Of a stretch of DNA of 64,000 bases, positions 52,994 to 61,018 are shown piece by piece; positions within the stretch are counted from its first letter, which is position 1; each line of letters starts with the position of its first letter. Under the pieces are notes generated by a model, which was not told the DNA's origin, did no database searches, and saw nothing but the letters and a program-made list of their open reading frames with translations. This stretch comes from Cohnella herbarum (lineage in GTDB: Bacteria; Bacillota; Bacilli; Paenibacillales; Paenibacillaceae). Position numbers and translations under genes: made by a program. The DNA is taken from NCBI RefSeq assembly GCF_012849095.1, contig NZ_CP051680.1, positions 3,622,501 through 3,686,500 on the forward strand, given 5' to 3'.

Positions 52994-54535
52994 TCAACTT
53001 TTTTTGCCGAGAAGCGTTTTCCGGTACTCCGTAGGAGAGACCTCGCACATTTTTTTGAACACCTTGCTGAAATAGTTCGGATCGTGATACCCGACCTCGA
53101 ACGTGATTTCCTTCAAGCTTTTCTCCGGATCGCCCATGAGCTTCTTCGCTTTGTCGATGCGGCATTCGGTTAAGAAATCGATGTAATTGACGCCAAGCTG
53201 CTCCTTGAACATCTTACTAATATAGAACGGGCTCAAATCTACCCTCTTCCCGATCGCTTCCAGCGTGATGTCCTCGTGGGAATGCTCTACGATATATTGC
53301 TTGATCTGCTGAATCGTGTCCGGCTCCAGTCTTTCATAATGTTCCATGTACGATTGCCGCATCCGATCGAGCAGGTTACCCGATTCGGCGCGCAGTTGTC
53401 GATAATCCTGCGCCTGGAAGGAGTAGAGCGGCGTATCCGTTTCGATGCCCATCTCGTTCATCACCCGCGAGGCGATCCAGTGAAGCTCCAGTACCCTCTG
53501 CTGCGTCTGCAGCAGATCTGCCCCCTCGTGCTCGTAGCTTCGGATGAAATCCATGAAGTCCGCATGCACTTGTTCCCACTGGCCTAGCCGGATTTGATCG
53601 AAAAACTGTTTTTCCCGCTGCTTAACCAACTGTCCGTCCCGAACGACGCCGAGAACGGGCATGTCCGAATAAAACCTGTATTTGACGGGGAGTGAAGGAT
53701 CCATGGAAGCGATTAGAGCCTCCTGATAAGATTGCCGGATCTGATCGAGCGACCCGCACACGTTACCGATCCCGATGAACCAGCCCGTACCGACTCCTGG
53801 CTTCGCTACGGAGAGTAGCTCGGTTGCGAGGGAAAGCGCTTGCGACCGGAACGATCTGTCCGGCTCCCGGAACACGATGATCGGGATTTGCCGACCGTAC
53901 AACGCGCCAACCCAACCGCTCGCCGACTGCCGGATCTTTTCTTTAATCGCGGAATAGAACCCTTCCGAGCCCGGAGGCAGGAGAATGAGCATCGCGAATT
54001 TCTCGGCCGTCGTTCGAATGCCCAGCAAACCGACCAACTCGTCCAGATGCACCTCATGCACGTGATCGAACAACAACTGCGTAACGACGTCCGTCTCGAC
54101 GAGCGGCATCGCCTTCTGAAGCGCGTCCTGTTGAAGGCGGTTCGCTTCCAGGGATAGCCGTTCTTCCTCGATCTGCTTCAGCACTTTCCCTACGGTCGCC
54201 AGAATTTCGCTGGCTTTGCTCGGCTTGAGCAAATAATCTTTCACGCCAAGCCTAATCGCCTTGCGCGCGTATTCGAACGTATCGTATGCCGTAACCATGA
54301 CGAATTTAATGTCGGGATACTTCGACCCGATCCGTTCGACCGCTTCAATCCCGTTTATCCCCGGCATCTTGATATCCATTAAGATCAGATCCGGCTGGAA
54401 CTGCTCGGTCATCTGAACGGCGACGTTCCCGTTCTTCGCTTGTTCGATGACGAGCTCGGGAAAGCCTTTCAGCAGTATCGCTTGCAAACCTTCCCGCTCG
54501 ATCTGTTCGTCATCCACGATCAGGAGCTTTATCAT
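52994..54535 (-). CDS. YesN-type response regulator with AraC output domain
   Basis: Receiver with LLIVDDEQIEREG, Asp in DLILMDIKMPGING and Lys in DYLLKPSKASE; C-terminal AraC domain (ITLEAIGKRVDLSPFYISKMFKEQLGVNYIDFLTECRIDKAKKLM; KEITFEVGYHDPNYFSKVFKKMCEVSPTEYRK). 513 residues. Its start at 54535 lies inside the end of the kinase gene (overlap 26 bases), so the two are coupled. By analogy with YesN of the XylFII-LytS-YesN system it should activate the importer operon at 50910. Confidence 0.93.
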   Translation of the reverse strand: MIKLLIVDDEQIEREGLQAILLKGFPELVIEQAKNGNVAVQMTEQFQPDLILMDIKMPGINGIEAVERIGSKYPDIKFVMVTAYDTFEYARKAIRLGVKDYLLKPSKASEILATVGKVLKQIEEERLSLEANRLQQDALQKAMPLVETDVVTQLLFDHVHEVHLDELVGLLGIRTTAEKFAMLILLPPGSEGFYSAIKEKIRQSASGWVGALYGRQIPIIVFREPDRSFRSQALSLATELLSVAKPGVGTGWFIGIGNVCGSLDQIRQSYQEALIASMDPSLPVKYRFYSDMPVLGVVRDGQLVKQREKQFFDQIRLGQWEQVHADFMDFIRSYEHEGADLLQTQQRVLELHWIASRVMNEMGIETDTPLYSFQAQDYRQLRAESGNLLDRMRQSYMEHYERLEPDTIQQIKQYIVEHSHEDITLEAIGKRVDLSPFYISKMFKEQLGVNYIDFLTECRIDKAKKLMGDPEKSLKEITFEVGYHDPNYFSKVFKKMCEVSPTEYRKTLLGKKS

Positions 54536-55976
54536 AACTCTCGTTTCCCCTTATCTTCGGAATGGTCAGAATGACCTTCGTGCCTTGATCGGCGCCGCTC
54601 TCGATCGCGATGACATCGTCATGACCGTAGAAAAGGCGCAACCGCCTGACCACGTTACTGAACCCGATGCCGGTCGAATGCCCTTCCGTCTCCATCGGAT
54701 GCTCCTCCAGAATTTGCTTAATCTTAAGCTCCGACATACCGGGACCGTCGTCTTCGATCTCGATCGTCACCCGCTCGTCGTCATCCGATACGCGGAACCG
54801 GATCGTACCGCCGTCTTCGTTCGGTTCGACCGCGTGAATAACGGCGTTCTCGACGATCGGTTGAAGAGTGAGACCGGGAAGCTGGATGAAGAGGCAGGAC
54901 TCGTCGATGTCCGTAACAAACCGCATACGCTCCGTAAAGCGCGCTTTCTGAATTTCGATATACTGCCGTAATACATTAACCTCATCGTAGAGGGTTACGG
55001 ATCTATCCAACCGTTTGAGGTTATAACGCAGTAACCCGGCAACGCTCGCCAACAGATCGCTCGTTTCTTCCGAGCCCTCGAGGTAAGCCTTCTTGGAAAG
55101 CGTATTCAGCGTATTAAACAGAAAATGCGGATTAATCTGGCTCTGCAGGCTGCGAAGCTGGCTTTCCTGGAGCAACAGCTTGCTCTGCTGAAGCTCGTTC
55201 TCGAGCTGCGCCTTCTGTTGAATTTCCGAGATCAGGTTATTGATGTTAATGCGCATTCGATCGAACATCTTCGCGAGGAAGGAGATTTCGTCGTTGGACT
55301 CCACTTCGATCTGCAGATCGAATCGGCCCCGCGACAGTTCCTTCGCCGCTTGCGTCAGCTTCAGCACCGGGCGGGTGATGCTCATAGAGAACCCGTAAGT
55401 GAAGAGCATGAGCAGGAACGTGATCAATAGCAACAGCCAGACGCCAAGCTTCTTCAATTCTGACGATTGTTCGATAATGCCGCGATAGAAACGGTCATAC
55501 GTCTTTAGTTCCGTATCGAGCAGGGTAAGCGTCATCTCGGAGATGTACTTGCTAATGCGCGTCGCTTCCGAGAACGCTTTGGCGGATTCTTCGGTTTCCT
55601 TCTCCGACTGGAACATCAGCGACCGATCGGTCGTCTCCACGAGACTGTCGATCAAGTTCATGTAGTTGGTCAGAGCGAATTCGTTCTCCTCGTTGCGTAA
55701 TTCGAGCACATCGACCCGTGCTTTGCGCATCTTCTCCTTGCTCAAATTAAGCTGCGTCAAATTATCCCGAGAGGATGCAAGCAAATAGTTGTTCAGATTC
55801 GTAATCGTCTGTTGACTCGTGCTCGTCACTTCGTTCATGCGCAAATACCGTTGCAAAATATCGTTGTATTGATTCTGGGTTTTCTGGTTGTAGTAAGTCA
55901 GCGTGATCCAAATCGCCACCATGATAAACAAGACAACCGCGGCCAACGTCCATATTTTCTTCTGGATGCTGTTCAT
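54510..55976 (-). CDS. LytS/YesM-type sensor histidine kinase
   Basis: ATG at 55976 behind GGCGGGGG (frame extends to 56054, overlapping the upstream gene). 488 residues: helix (IWTLAAVVLFIMVAIWITL), a short extracellular helical region, second helix (VWLLLLITFLLMLFTYGFSM), HAMP (SITRPVLKLTQAAKELSRGRFDLQIEVE), His motif INPHFLFNTLNTLSKKAY and ATPase with PIVENAVIHA and DDGPGM. Its short outer domain lacks a Cache fold, consistent with sensing through the separately encoded anchored binding protein directly upstream (overlap of 4 bases, ATGA). Confidence 0.93.
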   Translation of the reverse strand: MNSIQKKIWTLAAVVLFIMVAIWITLTYYNQKTQNQYNDILQRYLRMNEVTSTSQQTITNLNNYLLASSRDNLTQLNLSKEKMRKARVDVLELRNEENEFALTNYMNLIDSLVETTDRSLMFQSEKETEESAKAFSEATRISKYISEMTLTLLDTELKTYDRFYRGIIEQSSELKKLGVWLLLLITFLLMLFTYGFSMSITRPVLKLTQAAKELSRGRFDLQIEVESNDEISFLAKMFDRMRININNLISEIQQKAQLENELQQSKLLLQESQLRSLQSQINPHFLFNTLNTLSKKAYLEGSEETSDLLASVAGLLRYNLKRLDRSVTLYDEVNVLRQYIEIQKARFTERMRFVTDIDESCLFIQLPGLTLQPIVENAVIHAVEPNEDGGTIRFRVSDDDERVTIEIEDDGPGMSELKIKQILEEHPMETEGHSTGIGFSNVVRRLRLFYGHDDVIAIESGADQGTKVILTIPKIRGNESYDKAPDRG

Positions 55977-56947
55977 TGCGCCCCCGCCTTCAACATCCGG
56001 ATATCGGTAAGATATCCGTCCGTATTGAGTGGAACCGTCTGACCGCTCAGCCATTGGATCATGAGATTTACGCTGATCTTACCCATCTCTTCGGGGGATT
56101 GTTCGATCATCCCGTCAATCTTGCCTTGCATAAGCAATGACATCGATTCGGGGCTATCATCGAAGGAGTAAATATAATAGGGATCTACCTGGGAACGTCT
56201 GCCGATCTCTTGAACCATCGCTCCCGCGATATTCGCGTTAACGGCGACGAAGGCATCCACGTCGGGTACCCTGTTCATCAGATCTTGCGTAGCGGCAATT
56301 ACCCGTTCTCTCGTTTCTGGCGTTTCGGCATATTCCGTGCGAACGTACGGGTAATTCTCCAACACGTCATGAATGCCGTTCAACCGTTGCTGCTGATAAT
56401 ATTCCTGGCGGCTGTCGCCTATAAGGATTACGCTGCCTTCCGTTCCCATATCCGACAACAGTTGTCTAGCAATCATTTGACCTGCCAAGAATTGATCGGA
56501 ACCGACATACGTTCTTCTAATGCTTTCAACCATCGGCACGTCGTTCGCTACGGTAATGATAGGAATGCCGTAGAAAGAGGCTTTTATTTTCGTTAGCTCG
56601 TTGAATCCGTCCGTATCCAGCCCTTGAACGATAATGCCGTCTACTTTGGAGTCGATGGCGATTTCGATTTTTTTCAAAAAATCCTCTTGGTTCTTGTTGT
56701 AACTTCCCCATACCTCGATGCTTGCCCCAAGCTGCCGTGCTTCCTCGATCGCGCCGTTGCCGACCTTAACCCAGAATGGCGTCTCCAGCTCCTGAGTAAT
56801 CAGAACCAATCGGTATTGGGCTTGCTCCCGTTCCGATAGTTGCGGCAATTGCCAATTCGAGCGAAATACTTTGTACGCCGATACGAATGTAAAATAGAAA
56901 AGAAATACGCATACGAGGCCGAGTATAAAGAGGACCGTTTTTCGCAA
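55973..56947 (-). CDS. Membrane-anchored sugar-binding sensor protein (XylFII-like)
   Basis: TTG start at 56947 with an upstream GGAG; no ATG is available. 324 residues: an uncleaved-looking N-terminal helix (KTVLFILGLVCVFLFYFTFVSAYKVF) without a lipobox, then a type I periplasmic-binding fold (RLVLITQELETPFWVKVGNGAIEEARQLGASIEVWG, KVDGIIVQGLDTDGFNELTKIKA, GIPIITVANDVPMVESIRRTYVGSDQFLAG). It overlaps the kinase gene by ATGA. In Clostridium beijerinckii the anchored XylFII binds xylose and activates LytS. The present gene has the same design and place; the ligand here is inferred. Confidence 0.88.
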   Translation of the reverse strand: MRKTVLFILGLVCVFLFYFTFVSAYKVFRSNWQLPQLSEREQAQYRLVLITQELETPFWVKVGNGAIEEARQLGASIEVWGSYNKNQEDFLKKIEIAIDSKVDGIIVQGLDTDGFNELTKIKASFYGIPIITVANDVPMVESIRRTYVGSDQFLAGQMIARQLLSDMGTEGSVILIGDSRQEYYQQQRLNGIHDVLENYPYVRTEYAETPETRERVIAATQDLMNRVPDVDAFVAVNANIAGAMVQEIGRRSQVDPYYIYSFDDSPESMSLLMQGKIDGMIEQSPEEMGKISVNLMIQWLSGQTVPLNTDGYLTDIRMLKAGAQ

Positions 56948-56996
56948 GAGGATGATCTCCGTTTCCCATATGAACTAAATCTATCCTAGCGCGTTC

Positions 56997-57854
56997 TTAA
57001 GCTCGATCAACAAGATTCGCCTTCAAATAGGGATTGGCTTGAACGATGCCTTTCAGCTTCTTCATCGTATCCGGCCCTCCGGGGGTGGCTCCGTATTTAT
57101 TTAGCAGTATCCACCTAAGGCACGCGAGCGCTTCGAATCGTTCAAGTTCAACCTGCGAAATCTCAATCGCGGACAAGTAGGCGGATCGAAAAGCTGTCGC
57201 GTAAAGCTCGGAAACGTATAACCGTTTAAGCAGCAGCGACCATGCGAAATCATATCTGGTATCTCCGAGCTGCCCGTTCGTCCAATCGATCACGGTAAGC
57301 CGCCCATCGTCTTCCACGATATTGTTGAGATGGAAATCTCCATGAATGAGTCGGTCTTGTTTTAACTCTGCATCCCGCACGAGAGGAATCAGAGATTCTT
57401 GCAAGTTAGGAAAGTCGCTTACGCCCGGGAAAAAATAATCTGTAAAATCGTGCAGAGGCAAATTGCTGATATCCTCTGCTCGCATGCGGTGGATTCGGGA
57501 AAGAATGTCCGCAAGCTCGGCTATTCTCTTAACGTTCTGCGGTCGAAACGGCATTCCGTCGAAGGTCGTTAATAACGCCTGATCCTTTGCAGTGTTAAAG
57601 CCCCAGCCTACCGGTTTGGAGACGGCCAATTCCCGTTCATGAAGAACGTTCAGCAAGGAGTACTGGAAACGAATATCCGGCTTGGAGCTCTTATTCCATA
57701 CTTTAAGCACGTAGCTCCTTCTGCCCGTCCCGATCTTCACGACTTCGGCCTCGAAACCTTGAACCATCGTATCTACGGTTATAACGCTATCCGAATGGAA
57801 TAGCTCATCCTCGCTCTTTTCAATCCAATCTATGCCGACCATCGGGTTATTCAA
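56997..57854 (-). CDS. Aminoglycoside phosphotransferase (APH)-family kinase
   Basis: Best start is TTG at 57854 (7-8 bases after AGGAAG); the frame extends to a TTG at 57875, and ATG at 57842 is a weaker alternative. About 285 residues. Kinase-like landmarks: catalytic loop LIHGDFHLNNIV (H-G-D-x-H-x-N-N), metal-binding TVIDWTNGQLGD, and a bilobed layout starting with a short Gly-poor N-lobe. Family members phosphorylate aminoglycosides, homoserine, choline or sugars. Substrate not evident. Precedes no clear partner gene. Confidence 0.85.
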   Translation of the reverse strand: MNNPMVGIDWIEKSEDELFHSDSVITVDTMVQGFEAEVVKIGTGRRSYVLKVWNKSSKPDIRFQYSLLNVLHERELAVSKPVGWGFNTAKDQALLTTFDGMPFRPQNVKRIAELADILSRIHRMRAEDISNLPLHDFTDYFFPGVSDFPNLQESLIPLVRDAELKQDRLIHGDFHLNNIVEDDGRLTVIDWTNGQLGDTRYDFAWSLLLKRLYVSELYATAFRSAYLSAIEISQVELERFEALACLRWILLNKYGATPGGPDTMKKLKGIVQANPYLKANLVDRA

Positions 57855-57886
57855 TTGAACTCTTCCTTCCTGCAATTAAGTTTATA

Positions 57887-58282
57887 TTATTTCTTAGATT
57901 TCTGTTTGGCTGTCTTGGCTTCCGCCCGTCTACGATTATCGACAATCCTGAACTGAACGATCCGACGGATTAGCTCATAGGGCAACGGCTTGTCTATCGG
58001 AAATTGTACCGACCCTTTAGCCCCTTTGTATCCCGCCAGCTCTGGCTGGAATTCATGGATTCCGTTTGCTCCCGGGTAAAATCCGATATGATTTTTGTAT
58101 GCGGCAAAATGCACCAAATTCCCCTGCTGCTCGAAGGTCGGCATCTGGTAACTGATCTTTTCCTTCGCGTCCGGCGCGGCGTCCCGAATGACTTTCCTTA
58201 ACGTTCGAAGAATTTCCCGGACCTCGGGCGGAAAATGGGAAATGTAATGATCAATGGATTCATACGCGGATTTATTGTCCAT
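57887..58282 (-). CDS. DUF1801 / YdhG-like protein
   Basis: 131 residues, ATG at 58282 behind GAGGAGG. Family features: YESIDHYISHFPPEVREILRTLRKVIRDAAPDAKEKISYQMPTF, FAAYKNHIGFYPGANGI and a C-terminal PYELIRRIVQFRI followed by a Lys-rich tail. This fold includes frataxin-like proteins such as YdhG of Bacillus subtilis, proposed as an iron chaperone. Function here unproven. Confidence 0.88.
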   Translation of the reverse strand: MDNKSAYESIDHYISHFPPEVREILRTLRKVIRDAAPDAKEKISYQMPTFEQQGNLVHFAAYKNHIGFYPGANGIHEFQPELAGYKGAKGSVQFPIDKPLPYELIRRIVQFRIVDNRRRAEAKTAKQKSKK

Positions 58283-58454
58283 AACGACCGTCCTCCTCGG
58301 TATCGCTCTCTCTTTGAAGTTCGCCGTCGGTCGTCATCTTACCTTCATTTCTTTGTATCTCTTTCGACAATTTGTATCCTAACCCGCGAATAGCAAGAAT
58401 TGCCTGCGGATGGCCGGGTTCTTCCTCGATCGGTTTAAGATTGCGATTTTCTCT
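58272..58454 (-). pseudogene. Remnant of an OmpR-family response regulator C-terminus
   Basis: In one frame the segment reads RENRNLKPIEEEPGHPQ, then AILAIRGLGYKLSKEI, which is the recognition-helix/wing end of an OmpR-type winged helix (compare [28 protein letters not shown]). No receiver domain or start codon remains. It begins inside the last codons of the PlsY-like gene and runs into the ribosome site of the DUF1801 gene, so a deletion probably joined these parts. Confidence 0.65.
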
Positions 58455-59064
58455 TATTACGGCCGTACGTCCTTCTCGCCCATGAAACGATTTCCGCCCT
58501 GTGCGTATAAGCGAGTATGGCGAAATTTCCAAACCAAATCCAGAGAAGAGCAACGGAGTATATGCTTATATACAAATAAACGGATAAAAGTAAAAACCCG
58601 ACGACCACCTGCAAGCCGTCCGCCTCGGCGGAGTTATGGCCGCGTCCTCGGAGCAAGCGGGTAAAGACTGAAATCACCGCCAAAATTACGGCATAAGCCA
58701 ATGAAGCCTCGAACATCGTTAACGCGCTCCATACGCCGAAGGTGACAGCTATCGCTTTACCCCCTTTTCCTCGAAGAAACGGAGAAAAGGCATGGCCCGC
58801 AAGAGGAGCGATGGCTAGAGGAACAATGCGATAACCATGGGCATATTCGGTTCCAAGTAACCACAGCAGCGGAAGGTACCCTTTCATAAAGTCCAGCGCG
58901 ATACCGGCAAAACCTAACGGAAACCCGGCTGCCTTCCACAAATTCAAGCCACCCGGATTCCCGTCTCCGACGGTTCTAAGGTTTTTCTTCGTTAGTTGAC
59001 CTAACCAATAAGAGAACATGAGAGAGCCCGATAGAAAAGCGGCCGCGATTAATAGAAGGATCAT
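58435..59064 (-). CDS. PlsY-like glycerol-3-phosphate acyltransferase homologue
   Basis: ATG at 59064 overlaps the stop of the glycosyltransferase as ATGA. 209 residues, mostly membrane: ILLLIAAAFLSGSLMFSYWLGQL, the PlsY motif VGDGNPGGLNLWKAAG (usually SGNPGATN), and GHAFSPFLRGKGGKAIAVTFG (usually GHxFPVFLxFKGGKGVAT). PlsY transfers acyl groups from acyl-phosphate to glycerol-3-phosphate. The altered motifs and coupling to a glycosyltransferase suggest a paralogue acylating another acceptor, such as a glycosylated lipid. The extreme C-terminus (RNKRKSQS) may have been replaced by the deletion next to it. Confidence 0.8.
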   Translation of the reverse strand: MILLLIAAAFLSGSLMFSYWLGQLTKKNLRTVGDGNPGGLNLWKAAGFPLGFAGIALDFMKGYLPLLWLLGTEYAHGYRIVPLAIAPLAGHAFSPFLRGKGGKAIAVTFGVWSALTMFEASLAYAVILAVISVFTRLLRGRGHNSAEADGLQVVVGFLLLSVYLYISIYSVALLWIWFGNFAILAYTHRAEIVSWARRTYGRNKRKSQS

Positions 59065-60155
59065 CGATTCCGCATGCCCCCTACTCGGACGTGCCTCCCT
59101 TTCCATTTGACATGTCCGATGACGAATACCTGATAGAACGAATAGAGCATGATGAAGATGAAAAATAACGAGGAGATGAAATGCAGGACGGGGATGAGGA
59201 GTCCGAAAACGCCGACGTATTTATTCAAATAGAAGATCTGCGCCATATACAGAAGATACCCGGCCAACAATGGCAACGCCCATGACGTGTTAACGAAGAT
59301 CAGAGCGGTTTCCGAGGCTAGCAGTCCGATCACCCAGATCGCGACGAGGATGATCGTCCGAGGGCTTAGCGTCGAAGTGCTTAGGACCGCTCCTTTGCTG
59401 AAACCTTCGATTACGCTGTGGATGCCTTGCGGGTACATACGGAAAGAGACCATGCCATATCCGATATAATTCGTGACCGGGATGCCGGCATCCATGAACT
59501 TCGATCCTAGGAACAGATCGTCCAGCACTTCGGACTTAACGCTTTCGTGGCCGTTGATCCGTTCATAATCTTCCTTTAGTGCTATGATGCAGGAGCCGTA
59601 TAACCCCTTCCTCGGATTCTTCCTCTCGAACACCGAAGTGAACGCGAACAGACCTAGCAAATTCAAGATCATGGCCAGCTTCTCGTACAGCTTCTCCGTA
59701 TGATGAAACGGAACGACCGATAGCACTCCCATCGTCCGTTCCCTTGCTTGCAATAACGACGCGATAGCGTTCGGCGCCAGCCGAATATCGGCGTCCAAGA
59801 AGGCGAACACATCGCCGGAAGCGTGCGAAACCCCATTCCACACGGCCCAGCTTTTTCCTGTCCATCCTTCGGGGAGACTGCTATTCGTTACGACCTTGAC
59901 CCCGTAGCTCTCGGCGACTTCCCGGGTTCCGTCCTCCGAGAAATCGTCCACGACGATGATTTCGAAAGGGGCGACGCTTTGCGACTTGAGCGATTGCAGC
60001 AAATGGGACAAGTTGTATTCTTCATTCCTGGCGGGAATGATCACGGACAGTTTCCTTTGAATCTGATCGTGCTCCCGGGAGCTCGGCAACGTGTTTTTTC
60101 TGAAAAGAAAAAAGCCGGAAAGACATCCGACTAACATGAAGACAATGATCAACAT
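59061..60155 (-). CDS. Family 2 glycosyltransferase (CrtQ-like)
   Basis: 364 residues: N-terminal helix (LIIVFMLVGCLSGFFLF), GT-A core with LSVIIPARNEEYNLSHLLQSLKSQ, EIIVVDDFSEDGT, and the DxD in FAFLDADIRLAPNAI; later KSEVLDDLFLGSKFMDAG; then three or four membrane helices at the C-terminus. This architecture resembles the carotenoid/hopanoid-type glycosyltransferases such as 4,4'-diaponeurosporenoate glycosyltransferase. ATG at 60155 follows GGAGGGGAGG. It is translationally coupled to the PlsY-like acyltransferase. No carotenoid synthesis gene is present nearby. Confidence 0.88.
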   Translation of the reverse strand: MLIIVFMLVGCLSGFFLFRKNTLPSSREHDQIQRKLSVIIPARNEEYNLSHLLQSLKSQSVAPFEIIVVDDFSEDGTREVAESYGVKVVTNSSLPEGWTGKSWAVWNGVSHASGDVFAFLDADIRLAPNAIASLLQARERTMGVLSVVPFHHTEKLYEKLAMILNLLGLFAFTSVFERKNPRKGLYGSCIIALKEDYERINGHESVKSEVLDDLFLGSKFMDAGIPVTNYIGYGMVSFRMYPQGIHSVIEGFSKGAVLSTSTLSPRTIILVAIWVIGLLASETALIFVNTSWALPLLAGYLLYMAQIFYLNKYVGVFGLLIPVLHFISSLFFIFIMLYSFYQVFVIGHVKWKGRHVRVGGMRNR

Positions 60156-60560
60156 CGGCTAACCTCCCCTCCTATCTATATATCTATGAGGGATAAGCTG
60201 ATTTTATTTTTCAAGATTCGAAACGGTTTCTAAGTGCCATTTTGAAGCTGTCTATTAACTGGGGATAACCTGATTCACACTCCGCGTCAAATCGATTTTT
60301 GTTTGAGGTCAGCCGTCTCTTAATAAGAAAATCGCTATCAATTGATCTGCAGCCACTTTTATATAGACAGCAATATAGAATCCGTCACCTTCTATAGCAA
60401 GACAGGCTCAAAATCGAAATCAGTGCTTGTCCATCATTGTTAAGTACCTTATCTTCATCGGATGGCGGGTATGGGAGAGTTGGTGCACAGGATAGAGTGC
60501 TCTGAGGGGTCAAATTGGTCGGATACCGAGGGGGAGTGAGCTGTAAGTCGCTGAATTTCT

Positions 60561-60790
60561 GGCACTATAGCCCCATCCGTGCCCGGAGTCAGCGCTATAG
60601 CGTTACTTTTTGGCACTATAGCCCCATTCGTGCTCGGAGTCAGTGCTATAGCGTTACTTTTTGGCACTATAGCCCCATCCGTGCTCGGAGTCAGTGCTAT
60701 AGCGTTACTTTTTGGCACTATAGCCCCATCCGTGCTCGGAGTCAGCGCTATAGCGTTACTTTTTGGCACTATAGCCCCATCCGTGCTTGA
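60561..60790. repeat. 51-bp tandem repeat array, four full units plus one partial
   Basis: Units start at 60561, 60612, 60663, 60714 and 60765 (partial); each opens GGCACTATAGCCCCATCCGT and contains the palindrome CGCTATAGCG (or TGCTATAGCG) followed by TTACTTTTT. Variation is limited to single bases (GCCCGG/GCTCGG; CAGCGC/CAGTGC). Unit length equals that of the unrelated array at 51235. Confidence 0.9.
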
Positions 60791-60807
60791 GAGCGTACTC
60801 AGAGTAA
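60770..60807. repeat. 38-base dispersed repeat shared with 23482-23519
   Basis: Its reverse complement begins TTACTCTGAGTACGCTCTCA and matches 23482-23519 with about five differences. It starts inside the last partial 51-bp unit and extends past it, so the array grew from, or next to, one of these dispersed copies. Confidence 0.65.
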
Positions 60808-60949
60808 TTTAATGGATTCATTTTTGCCATCTATATAGGATAGATCCTTGATCCAAAATGAGTTATAAACATTAAATCGACAGCATCATTTTCACACCTA
60901 GATGTTGGTGTAGAGGAGAAGAATTTTATTCTTCCTAATAGATCAAACA

Positions 60950-60984
60950 AAAACGGCCCGCCGGGATGGCGGAAGCCGTTTCTG
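60950..60984 (-). terminator. Terminator after the SLH-domain protein gene
   Basis: Minus strand: AAACGGCTTCCGCC, loop ATCCC, GGCGGGCCGTTTTTGTTT. Long G/C-rich stem with a small internal mismatch and a T-run, 35 bases after the stop at 61019. Confidence 0.9.
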
Positions 60985-61018
60985 CTTTGAATCGCATTAT
61001 TTTGTTCGAAACAGGCTT

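Larger units (their letters stand above)
60156..60949. other. Repeat-containing intergenic region of about 0.8 kb
   Basis: Contains the 51-bp array (60561-60790) and the dispersed 38-base repeat (60770-60807). No gene is supported; the frames that are open across the array result from its multiple-of-three period. Confidence 0.6.

Noticed and set aside
60455..60812. Repetitive reading frames on both strands (104, 91 and 77 codons)
   Set aside because: Several frames are open at once because the period is a multiple of three; no start signals and no similarity.
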